The notes under the pieces were generated by a model. That model did not search any database, was not told the DNA's origin, and worked only from the letters and a program-made list of their open reading frames with translations. A stretch of DNA of 15,356 nucleotides from G021776435 sp046756245 (GTDB lineage Bacteria > Pseudomonadota > Alphaproteobacteria > Caulobacterales > Parvularculaceae). Each line of letters begins with the position of its first letter. Within the stretch, counting starts at the first letter, position 1. Made by a program: the position numbers and the translations under genes. Below are positions 1 through 6,844 of this stretch, piece after piece. The stretch lies in the NCBI GenBank assembly GCA_046756245.1, contig JBHHVZ010000069.1, forward strand, positions 1 through 15,356, read 5' to 3'.

Positions 1-437
1 TACGCCGCGTCCTTGATCTCAACGAGCGTCAGCGCAAAGTGCAGGTCCTCGCCGGCGAGAGGATGATTGCCGTCGGCGGTGACGGCGTCTTCTCCCACAT
101 CGGTGATGGTGAGGGTGAGCGTCTGGCCGTCCTGGGCGTTGGCGGAAAGCTGCATGCCCGGCTGCGGGGCGTCGTCGTCGGGAAGCTGGTCGCGCGGGAT
201 CTGCAGCACCAGATTCTCCCGGCGCGGGCCGAACGCATCGTCGGCCGGCACGGTCACCGCCTTTTCCTCGCCCGCGGCCATGCCGGCGAGGCCGTCCTCG
301 ATCTGCGGGAAGATCTTGCCTTCGCCGAGTTTCAGTGTTTGCGGCCCGTCGCGTTCGGTGCCGCCCACGACGCGGCCGTCGTCGGTGCGCACGGTGTAGG
401 CCACGACGACTTCATCGCCTTTTTTCGCTGCAGTCAT
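1..437 (-). CDS. SlyD-type FKBP peptidyl-prolyl cis-trans isomerase, 3' end at window edge
   Basis: Cytoplasmic prolyl isomerase and chaperone of the SlyD/FKBP type, catalysing proline cis-trans isomerisation during protein folding. The 145 visible residues begin MTAAKKGDEVVVAYTV and show the SlyD layout. An FKBP strand region comes first (to about residue 70). It is followed by the inserted flap, recognisable from the stretch around DAFGPRRENLVLQIP. The protein then returns to the FKBP core through the family signature DGNHPLAGEDLHF. The start is ATG at 437-435, preceded on the minus strand by GAGGAGG at good spacing. The frame reaches base 1 as ...KDAA plus TA, so the stop codon is probably the first codon completed outside the window. 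If so, the protein lacks the metal-binding His/Cys-rich tail of E. coli SlyD. Assignment to the SlyD-like family is firm; the client proteins are unknown. Confidence 0.9.
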   Translation of the reverse strand, partial: MTAAKKGDEVVVAYTVRTDDGRVVGGTERDGPQTLKLGEGKIFPQIEDGLAGMAAGEEKAVTVPADDAFGPRRENLVLQIPRDQLPDDDAPQPGMQLSANAQDGQTLTLTITDVGEDAVTADGNHPLAGEDLHFALTLVEIKDAA

Positions 438-1058
438 CGGATGCCTCCTCGACTTGATTGCATGCTTCGGGCGCGAAACGGATTTTTCGCGCCGGCTGCC
501 CGTCATCATTCCAACTGAAGGGTAAAACGCTGAAAACAGCGGAATAAATCAGACGCCATATGCGGCCGACCCTCGCAAAGCCCGCCCGCAGGGTCAAGGG
601 CGGGGGCGGCGTCATTTCCTCGCCCGGTTCGCGCGCGGTCAGGCCTCGCTTCGCATGAAACAAGGGCGCCGCTGCGCTGACATTAAATCTTGCGGGATAG
701 TTATCCGACAGTTTCGGAGCGGTCTTATGGTGGAGAGATGAGATTGCATGCCCGTCATCCGGCGCGCCGCCGTTCTCCGTCAGCCCGTGCGCGCTCCGGC
801 GCATTAGCGACGCTGCGCAGGCGCGAGATGACGAATATGCCTGCGTTCCTTATCCGTTCGAAAATGGACAAAATGGACCCTTTAGCGCTCAAGGCCGGGA
901 AATATGCGGGATTCGCGATTTTCATTTTTCAGATCGGGAGGCAGAATGGACCCTTTCGTCGGAACGACGCGCGAACAGGCGCCGCGCCGCACAGGGTTTC
1001 AAACCGAAGGCGACTTCCGCTAGTGTCCCGGCCCGGTTTGTTTGAGAGGAGTTGATTG
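438..1058. other. 620-base intergenic region without a convincing gene
   Basis: Open frames exist here on both strands, but their composition is arginine- and proline-rich and resembles nothing I know. Local structures seen: a 5-bp hairpin CGCTG-AAAA-CAGCG at 531-544; a 7-bp GC hairpin with arms 581-587 and 598-604; a short palindrome GGATA-GT-TATCC at 695-706; and a 12-base direct repeat, AATGGACCCTTT, at 872-883 and 945-956. The second repeat copy contains the start of a possible 25-codon ORF listed separately. The promoters of the two flanking FKBP genes must lie here, but I cannot place them with confidence. Confidence 0.5.
946..1023 (+). CDS. possible 25-residue leader ORF upstream of the FKBP lipoprotein
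   Basis: A short frame starts at ATG 946 with GGGAGG at 936-941, four bases upstream, and ends at TAG 1021-1023. It encodes MDPFVGTTREQAPRRTGF and a further seven residues. It ends 35 bases before the start of the FKBP lipoprotein gene. The only support is the good Shine-Dalgarno sequence and the position. There is no recognised family and no strong codon bias, so this may be chance. Confidence 0.2.
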   Translation: MDPFVGTTREQAPRRTGFQTEGDFR

Positions 1059-1964
1059 ATGCGCGCACTATTGCTCGTCGCCGCCGTATTCGCACTCGCC
1101 GCCTGCGGCGAAAAGACCGAAGAAGAAACGGTACAGCCCGACCCGGTCGCTGAATTCGAAAAACGCGCGGCGTCGAATCTCGCCGCGTCGCAAAAGTTTC
1201 TCGAGGAAAACGCTAAGCGCGAAGCCGTCGTCACGACCGAAAGCGGGCTTCAATACATAGCGCTCGAAGAAGGGCCCGAGGACGGCGCCAGTCCGAAGCC
1301 GATCGACGTCATCGACGTCGAATATGCCGGCACGCTGATTGACGGCGTTGAGTTCGACTCGTCTTATGCGCGCGGCGCAGCGGCGCGGTTTCGATTGAAC
1401 CAGGTCATTCCCGGCTGGATCGAGGGGCTGCAATTGATGAGCGAGGGCGACCGCTATCGCTTTTTCATTCCGCCGGCGCTCGCTTACGGCGAACGCGGCG
1501 ATGCGCCGGGCGGTCCCAACCAGGCGCTCATCTTCGACGTAAAGCTTCTGAAAGTTCACGACCTCCTGCAAAACAAAAAGCAAGCGGAAGCGTTTCTCGC
1601 GGAAAACGCAGAGAAGGAAGATGTCGTTACGACGCGCTCGGGTCTTCAGTATACGGTCCTTTCGGAAGGGCCCAAAGACGGAAAATCGCCGACCGAAGAT
1701 AATATCGTCAAGGTCGACTACAAGGGCGTGCTGGTCAACGGAACCGAGTTCGACTCGTCTTACGCGCGCGGCGAACCGGCCGAGTTCAAGCTCGGCCGCG
1801 TCATCGCCGGCTGGACCGAAGGCGTGCAATTGATGAGCGAAGGCGACAAATTTCGCTTTTTCATTCCGCCGGCGCTCGCTTACGGCGAAGAGGGAACGCC
1901 GGGCGGGCCGATCGCGCCGAACGAAGCGCTAATCTTCGATGTGGAGCTTATCGAGGTGAAATAG
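1059..1964 (+). CDS. Lipoprotein with two tandem FKBP-type prolyl isomerase domains
   Basis: Envelope-anchored peptidyl-prolyl isomerase of 301 residues. The N-terminus MRALLLVAAVFALAAC is a lipoprotein signal peptide with the acylated Cys at residue 16, so the protein should be exported and lipidated. Two similar modules follow, roughly residues 45-165 and 170-301. Each begins with a short helical segment (FLEENAKRE, FLAENAEKE) and an SGLQY strand, as in the Mip/FkpA type. Each then carries GTxxDGVEFDSSYARG or its equivalent, a V/I-I-x-GW-x-EG-x-QLMSEGD segment and IPPALAYGE. The active-site tryptophan is present in both. The chosen start is ATG 1059, seven bases after GAGGAG (1046-1051); a TTG three bases earlier is less likely. 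The two halves also match at the DNA level, which points to a tandem duplication. The gene converges on the CoA-transferase gene with a 15-base gap. Confidence 0.92.
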   Translation: MRALLLVAAVFALAACGEKTEEETVQPDPVAEFEKRAASNLAASQKFLEENAKREAVVTTESGLQYIALEEGPEDGASPKPIDVIDVEYAGTLIDGVEFDSSYARGAAARFRLNQVIPGWIEGLQLMSEGDRYRFFIPPALAYGERGDAPGGPNQALIFDVKLLKVHDLLQNKKQAEAFLAENAEKEDVVTTRSGLQYTVLSEGPKDGKSPTEDNIVKVDYKGVLVNGTEFDSSYARGEPAEFKLGRVIAGWTEGVQLMSEGDKFRFFIPPALAYGEEGTPGGPIAPNEALIFDVELIEVK

Positions 1965-1979
1965 CGCGCAGCGCTTCTG

Positions 1980-3908
1980 TTACGCCGAGCGGTCGATATA
2001 TCGCCGCGCTTCTTCCGCTGACTCAAAGATGTGGGGCGCGGCGTCGCGGGCGAAAATCTTGCCGAGCTTGGCGCGCATGAAGGCGCTCGTCGTATAGCGC
2101 GTGATTTCGCTGTAATGCTTTTCTTTAAGCGCTGCGGCCATCTGCGCGTAAGTATCGGCGACGGACTCATCGATGCGGAAGGCGTCGTAATTGGCGACCA
2201 CGTTGACGCGTTTGCCGATGTCCTTGCACAGCGCCTCGACTGCGGCGCGGATTTCATCGACGTCTTCCTCGCGGCGCACGGCGAGTCCCTCGAAATTCAT
2301 GAACAAAACGTTGCGTTCGCTGTCATAGGAAAACCGGTCCTCAAGCTCGAGATGCAGCAGCATGTCGCGCAGCCCCATCGGTCCGTCGGCGAAAATGCGC
2401 GCATCCATCGGGCGCGGGGTTTCGACAATCGGCGCGAAATCCATCTGCGCGAGAATGTCTTTGCCGAGGTCGACGCCCGGCGCGATTTCGATAAGCGCCA
2501 GCCCGTCCGGGCGCAGTTCGAAGACGCAGCGCTCGGTGACATAAAGAACCGGCTGGCCGCGTTCGGCCGCATAGGGGCCCGAAAACGTCACCTGCTCGAC
2601 GCGCGCGCGGAACTTCTTCGCGCGCCCTTCGCTGCGAATTTTGAGCGCGCCGTCCTCGAGCGCGGCGTCGAGTCCGCCGGCGGTGAAGGTTCCGGCAAGA
2701 ACCAGCCGGCGTGCATTCTGGCTGATATTGATGAAGCCGCCGGCGCCGGCGAGTCTCATACCGAAGCGCGAAACGTTGACGTCGCCGTTCGCGCCGGTTT
2801 CGGCCATGCCGAGACAGGCGAGGTCGAGCCCGCCGCCGTCATAGAAATCGAACTGCTGGTTCTGATGGATGACCGCGTCGGTGTTCACCGCCGCGCCGAA
2901 ATCGAGCCCGCCGGCGGGAAGGCCGCCGATGACGCCGGGCTCGGCGGTGAGCGTGATGTGATCGAGCAAACGCTCCTCGCCCGCCACCGCCGCTACGCCT
3001 TCGGGCATGCCGATGCCGAGATTGACGACGCCGTTTACAGGAAGCTCCATCGCGCAGCGCCGCGCGATCACTTTGCGGATGTCGAGCGGCATCGGCGTGA
3101 TCGCTTCGAGCGGAGCGCGAATTTCCCCCGCAAACGTCGGCGAATAGGCGGTGGCGTAAGTTTGCGGGTGAAGCTCGGGCGGCGCCTGGACCACGCAGTC
3201 GACCATAACGCCGGGGATTTGCACGGCGCGTGGGTGCAGCGAACCTTTAGCGGCGATGCGCTCGACCTGCGCGATAACGACGCCGCCGGAGTTTTTCGCC
3301 GCCATCGCCATGGCGAGATTGTCGAGGGTAAGCGCTTCGCGCTCCATGGTGATGTTGCCGGCGGGATCAGCGGTGGTGCCGCGAATAAAGACGGCGTTGA
3401 TCGGAAACGCTTTGTAAAAAAGCCACTCTTCGCCGTCGATCTCGACAAGGCGGACGAGATCGTCCGTTGTTTTGTCGTTGAGCTTGCCGCCCTCGATGCG
3501 CGGGTCGACGAAGGTGTTGAGCCCGACTTTGGTCAGGAGCCCCGCCTTGCCGCCGGCGATCTCGCGGTAAAGATGCGAGATGCAGCCCTGCGGCAGATTA
3601 TACGCTTCGATCTTTTCATCGAGCGCCAGCGCGCCGACTTTTGGAATGAGGCCCCAATGTCCGCCGACAACGCGTTTCAACAATCCGTCATGGCCGAGAC
3701 GATTAAGCCCGCGCGCGTCGCCGTCGCCCTGGCCCGCGGCGAACAGAAGCGTGAGGCCTTTTGGTGCGCCGGCGTCGATAAAGCGCCGCGCGAGCGCGTC
3801 GAGCAGCGCGTCCGGCGTGCCGATTCCGACAAAGCCCGACGTCGCAAGCGTGTCTCCGTCATGGATGAGCGCAGCGGCGTCCTCGGCCGAGACCATCTTT
3901 TTGCGCAT
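1980..3908 (-). CDS. Acyl-CoA:acetate/3-ketoacid CoA-transferase (PCT/YdiF type) with C-terminal extension
   Basis: Family I CoA-transferase of 642 residues that moves CoA between an acyl-CoA and a free carboxylate in short-chain acid or ketoacid metabolism. Both CoA-transferase halves are fused, as in YdiF and propionate CoA-transferase. The alpha half starts at SAEDAAALIHDGDT (near residue 7). The beta half starts near residue 275 (PLDIRKVIARR). The catalytic glutamate is probably Glu323 in TAEPGVIGG, by analogy with the YdiF active-site glutamate. The core ends near residue 500-510. About 130 further residues follow, with RNVLFMNFEGL and YSEITRYTTSAFMRAKLG, which I recall from longer proteobacterial members. 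The start is ATG 3908-3906 with GGGAG seven bases upstream; a longer reading to 3998 adds a basic, unlikely N-terminus that would run into the palindrome. The gene diverges from the metH-domain gene. The substrate cannot be told from sequence. Confidence 0.9.
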   Translation of the reverse strand: MRKKMVSAEDAAALIHDGDTLATSGFVGIGTPDALLDALARRFIDAGAPKGLTLLFAAGQGDGDARGLNRLGHDGLLKRVVGGHWGLIPKVGALALDEKIEAYNLPQGCISHLYREIAGGKAGLLTKVGLNTFVDPRIEGGKLNDKTTDDLVRLVEIDGEEWLFYKAFPINAVFIRGTTADPAGNITMEREALTLDNLAMAMAAKNSGGVVIAQVERIAAKGSLHPRAVQIPGVMVDCVVQAPPELHPQTYATAYSPTFAGEIRAPLEAITPMPLDIRKVIARRCAMELPVNGVVNLGIGMPEGVAAVAGEERLLDHITLTAEPGVIGGLPAGGLDFGAAVNTDAVIHQNQQFDFYDGGGLDLACLGMAETGANGDVNVSRFGMRLAGAGGFINISQNARRLVLAGTFTAGGLDAALEDGALKIRSEGRAKKFRARVEQVTFSGPYAAERGQPVLYVTERCVFELRPDGLALIEIAPGVDLGKDILAQMDFAPIVETPRPMDARIFADGPMGLRDMLLHLELEDRFSYDSERNVLFMNFEGLAVRREEDVDEIRAAVEALCKDIGKRVNVVANYDAFRIDESVADTYAQMAAALKEKHYSEITRYTTSAFMRAKLGKIFARDAAPHIFESAEEARRYIDRSA

Positions 3909-3993
3909 GGGCGGCTCCCAAGGCTTCTCGCAGGCGATCTTAATCGCTCGGCGCGGCTTGCGAAGGGGGCGGGGCCTCTGAAGGGGCTTGCCA

Positions 3994-4019
3994 AACATAT
4001 AAAGAAATCTTTATATGTT
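3994..4019. promoter_or_regulatory. 26-bp palindromic operator candidate upstream of the metH-domain gene
   Basis: The 12-base arms aacatataaaga (3994-4005) and tctttatatgtt (4008-4019) are perfectly complementary around a 2-base centre. This is strikingly AT-rich in a GC-rich region. It ends 18 bases before the ATG of the metH-domain gene and 6 bases before its ribosome binding site. It lies 86 bases upstream of the divergent CoA-transferase start. The form fits a dimeric winged-helix repressor such as an ArsR-family protein. An SAH-responsive ArsR regulator (SahR) is known for methionine genes in Proteobacteria, so that is my leading guess. The regulator is not in this window. Confidence 0.7.
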
Positions 4020-4037
4020 GCAAAGAAGGAATTCAAA

Positions 4038-5123
4038 ATGCCCGATCCGCAGAAAGACCCGTTTTCCGGCCGCCAGGCCCGCATTGCTGCGCTCAAGGAG
4101 GCGCTTGCGCGCCGCATTCTTGTGCTCGACGGGGCGTCAGGGACTTACATCCAGCAATTGAAGCTCGACGAAGCCAGATATCGCGGCGCCAAGTTCGCCG
4201 GCTGGAAATGCGATCTCCGCGGCGATAACGACGTCCTCAACCTGACGCATCCTGAGATCGTCGCCGGCATGTACAGGGCCTATCTCAACGCCGGCGCTGA
4301 CATAATCGAAACGAATACATTCTCAGCAACGACGATCGCACAGGCCGATTACGGGCTGGAGGAATTCGCCGTTGAAATGAACCGCGCCGGCGCCGCGATC
4401 GCGCGCGGGGCGGCGGACGAGGCGGGAAAGGATAGACGTCCACGCTTCGTCGCCGGCGCTATCGGACCGACTAACCGCACAGCGTCGATTTCGCCTGACG
4501 TCCACGACCCAAGCGCGCGTAATGTCGACTTCGACACGCTCGTGAAGGCTTACAGCGAAACGGCGCGCGGTCTTGTGGAAGGCGGCGCGGACATACTTCT
4601 GATTGAAACGATTTTCGATACGCTGAACGCCAAGGCGGCGATTTTCGCCGTACAGGAACTGTTCGACGATCTCGGCTTTGAAATTCCCCTCATGCTCTCG
4701 GTGACGATTACCGACCAGTCGGGCCGGACGCTTTCCGGACAGACGCCCGAAGCGTTCTGGCATGCCGTGCGCCACGCAAGGCCGCTGTCGGTCGGCGTCA
4801 ACTGCGCGCTTGGGCCCGATCTCATGCGTCCCTATGTGGCCGAGCTTGCGCGCGTCGCCGACTGTTTCGTTTCGGCCTATCCGAACGCCGGTTTGCCGAA
4901 CGCCTTCGGCGATTACGACGAAACGCCTGAATCGATGACCGAACATTTGCGGGAATGGAGCCAAAGCGGTCTCCTGAACATCGTCGGCGGGTGCTGCGGC
5001 ACGACGCCCGATCACATCCGCGCCTTCGCCGCCGCCGTTAAGGACGTTGCGCCGCGCTCTGTTCCGGAGCAGGAAACCGCGATGCGCCTGTCAGGGCTTG
5101 AGCCGTTCAAAATCGCCGGCTGA
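4038..5123 (+). CDS. metH: Stand-alone homocysteine-binding (S-methyltransferase) domain of cobalamin-dependent methionine synthase
   Basis: A 361-residue protein matching only the first module of MetH, which binds zinc-activated homocysteine for methyl transfer from methylcobalamin. Visible features are RILVLDGASGTYIQ near the N-terminus, DIIETNTFSAT and GAIGPTNR. The three zinc-binding cysteines are Cys256 (GVNCALG) and Cys319-Cys320 (GGCCGTT). The protein stops at RLSGLEPFKIAG, where full-length MetH would continue into the methyltetrahydrofolate-binding module. The folate, cobalamin and reactivation modules are absent, and the next gene is argE-like. A separate metH2 must therefore lie elsewhere if the pathway is complete; split MetH proteins are known in alphaproteobacteria. 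The start is ATG 4038 with GAAGGA at 4025-4030. The frame happens to be open for 2 kb upstream, antisense to the CoA-transferase, but that part is not coding. Expression is probably controlled through the palindrome at 3994-4019. Confidence 0.92.
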   Translation: MPDPQKDPFSGRQARIAALKEALARRILVLDGASGTYIQQLKLDEARYRGAKFAGWKCDLRGDNDVLNLTHPEIVAGMYRAYLNAGADIIETNTFSATTIAQADYGLEEFAVEMNRAGAAIARGAADEAGKDRRPRFVAGAIGPTNRTASISPDVHDPSARNVDFDTLVKAYSETARGLVEGGADILLIETIFDTLNAKAAIFAVQELFDDLGFEIPLMLSVTITDQSGRTLSGQTPEAFWHAVRHARPLSVGVNCALGPDLMRPYVAELARVADCFVSAYPNAGLPNAFGDYDETPESMTEHLREWSQSGLLNIVGGCCGTTPDHIRAFAAAVKDVAPRSVPEQETAMRLSGLEPFKIAG

Positions 5124-5177
5124 ACTTCAGTCTTGAATTAATCAGAAGGCCGCGCATGATCGCAAGCGCAGGAACGT

Positions 5178-6335
5178 ATGACCGACATTCAAAAACAACT
5201 CGACTGGATCGCCCGCCTCGTCGCGCACGACACGACGTCGTCGCGCTCGAATCTTGATCTGATCGAGGATGTCGAAAACTATTTCCGTGATCATGGCGTC
5301 GAGACGCATCGCGTCATGAATGACGACGAAACCAAGTCGAATCTCTATGCGGTCGTCGGTCCTCATGTGGAGGGCGGCGTCGTCCTGTCGGGACACACGG
5401 ACGTCGTGCCGGTCGAGGGGCAGGACTGGAGCACCGATCCGTGGACCGTGACGGAAAAGAACGGCAAGCTTTACGGGCGCGGGACCTGCGACATGAAGAG
5501 CTTTTCGGCGATCGCATTGTCGCTGTTGCCGGAGATGCTGTCGGCTAATCTGAAACGCCCCGTTATTTTTGCGCTTTCCTATGACGAGGAAGTGGGCTGC
5601 CTTGGCGCGCCGCACATGATTGCGGAGATTCGCGACAAATTGCCTGCGCCGGAAGCCGTCATTGTCGGCGAACCGACCATGATGAACGTCGTCGACGGGC
5701 ATAAGGGCATCGCTTCTTTCAGGACCACGGTGACCGGATACACCACGCATTCGAGCCAGACCGACCGCGGCGTCTCGGCGGTGGAAGCGGCAGCAAAGCT
5801 CATCGCAAGAGTCGCCGACATGCGGACCGCGCGCGAGCGAAACGCCGATCCGGAATCGCCGTTTTCGCCGCCCTATTCATCGATGACAGTCAACGTTGCG
5901 CATGGCGGAACTCAGCTCAACATTATGGCCGGCGAGGCTTCGTTCGAATGGGACGTGCGCGTCATTCCCGGCGACAGCGTGCAGGACGTTCTGGAGGAAT
6001 TTCTGGACTATGCGCGCGGCGTCGAGGCGGAGATGCGCGCCCGCGCCGCCGGTTGCCGGGTGGAGACCGTCCAGATGACCAACGCGCCCGCGTTTGCGCC
6101 TGCTTCCGATAATCCGGCCGCCGACCTGGCGAAGGCGTTGACGGGGCGCAACGCCGCCGACGTCGTCACATACGCCGCCGAAGCCGGCCAGTTTCAGGAA
6201 GCCGGGTTTTCCGTCGTCGTTTGCGGACCGGGATCCATTGATCAAGCGCATCAGCCGAATGAATTCGTGACTCTGGATCAAATCGTGCAGAGCACGGCGT
6301 TTATGCGTAAACTTATCGCGCGTTTGGCGGCGTAA
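5178..6335 (+). CDS. argE: Acetylornithine deacetylase (ArgE), M20 metallopeptidase family
   Basis: A 385-residue two-zinc amidohydrolase of the M20/ArgE family, expected to deacetylate N-acetylornithine to ornithine in arginine synthesis. The first metal motif is SGHTDVVP with ligand His73 and the adjacent Asp75. The bridging aspartate is Asp105 in GRGTCDMK. The catalytic/ligand pair is Glu137-Glu138 in YDEEVGCLG. The terminal histidine ligand lies in QAHQPNEFV near the C-terminus. HKGIASFRTTVTGYTTHSS marks the lid/dimerisation domain, as in ArgE. Length and order are normal for the family. The start is ATG 5178 with AGGA four bases upstream (5170-5173); an ATG at 5156 is out of frame. It follows the metH-domain gene by 54 bases with no terminator visible. 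Other M20 amidohydrolases (DapE-like or carboxypeptidase-like) are possible, but the motif wording favours ArgE. Confidence 0.88.
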   Translation: MTDIQKQLDWIARLVAHDTTSSRSNLDLIEDVENYFRDHGVETHRVMNDDETKSNLYAVVGPHVEGGVVLSGHTDVVPVEGQDWSTDPWTVTEKNGKLYGRGTCDMKSFSAIALSLLPEMLSANLKRPVIFALSYDEEVGCLGAPHMIAEIRDKLPAPEAVIVGEPTMMNVVDGHKGIASFRTTVTGYTTHSSQTDRGVSAVEAAAKLIARVADMRTARERNADPESPFSPPYSSMTVNVAHGGTQLNIMAGEASFEWDVRVIPGDSVQDVLEEFLDYARGVEAEMRARAAGCRVETVQMTNAPAFAPASDNPAADLAKALTGRNAADVVTYAAEAGQFQEAGFSVVVCGPGSIDQAHQPNEFVTLDQIVQSTAFMRKLIARLAA

Positions 6336-6361
6336 ACAAAAAGCTTTTCAGGGAGATTTTT

Positions 6362-6751
6362 ATGACGGCGATGCAAGCGGCCGGATTCTGGGTGGGCCTT
6401 CACGCGCTATTGCTTATTTATCTCAGCTATCGAGTCGGAAAGGCGCGCTCTACGCATAAGATCGATCTGGGCGACGGCGGCGTCGAAGATGTGCAACGAG
6501 CAATCCGCACCCACGGGAATTACACCGAGTACGCGCCGCTTGCGCTGATTGGGTTGTTCGGCCTGGCCATGCTAGGCGCGCCTGCGTCGTTCATTCACGG
6601 ACTTGGCGGGATTTTCTTTTTCGGACGCATCGCGCATATGTTGGGACTCGGCATGGGCGCATGGAAACAGGGCCGCATGGTGGGAACGCTACTGACCATG
6701 CTGACATTGCTCGTGACTAGCGTGTCGCTTCTCATCTATGCGATCAGTTAA
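6362..6751 (+). CDS. MAPEG family inner-membrane protein (YecN-like)
   Basis: A 129-residue integral membrane protein of the MAPEG family, whose eukaryotic members handle glutathione and eicosanoids; most bacterial members have no defined substrate. The family signature is clear: Arg49-x-His51-x-Asn53-x-x-Glu56-x-x-Pro59, preceded by GDGG, an arrangement I recognise from E. coli YecN. About four hydrophobic segments are visible: residues 6-24, 58-76, 78-97 and 107-128. The start is ATG 6362 with GGGAG seven bases upstream; an in-frame ATG at 6371 is a weaker alternative. It begins 26 bases after the argE-type gene and is probably cotranscribed with it. I see no functional link to arginine synthesis. 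Confidence 0.88.
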   Translation: MTAMQAAGFWVGLHALLLIYLSYRVGKARSTHKIDLGDGGVEDVQRAIRTHGNYTEYAPLALIGLFGLAMLGAPASFIHGLGGIFFFGRIAHMLGLGMGAWKQGRMVGTLLTMLTLLVTSVSLLIYAIS

Positions 6752-6844
6752 GCAAGAATTTGTTAACTTCGGTAAGCGGAATATTGCCGCTGCCTGATCC
6801 CCAAGTTTACGCGGAATTTACCGTGCGCTGGGACGATCGCTCGA

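Noticed and set aside
412..1055. Long frames on both strands in the first intergenic region (412-804 minus, 690-1055 plus)
   Set aside because: No family resemblance, no good start signals, Arg/Pro-rich composition, and one overlaps the start of the SlyD-type gene.
1068..1829. 253-residue minus-strand frame opposite the FKBP lipoprotein
   Set aside because: It is a shadow of the plus-strand coding frame in GC-rich DNA. The plus-strand product has a signal peptide and two recognisable domains.
2031..4037. Plus-strand frame open for 2 kb in front of the metH-domain gene, giving an apparent 1030-residue protein
   Set aside because: It is antisense to the CoA-transferase, whose protein is clearly real. 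The added residues are a low-complexity Arg/Ala/Asp mixture, and the metH domain has its own ATG and ribosome binding site at 4038.
3994..4037. SAM riboswitch upstream of the metH-domain gene
   Set aside because: The space before the start is short and holds a symmetric AT-rich palindrome rather than the helices of a SAM-II or other SAM riboswitch.
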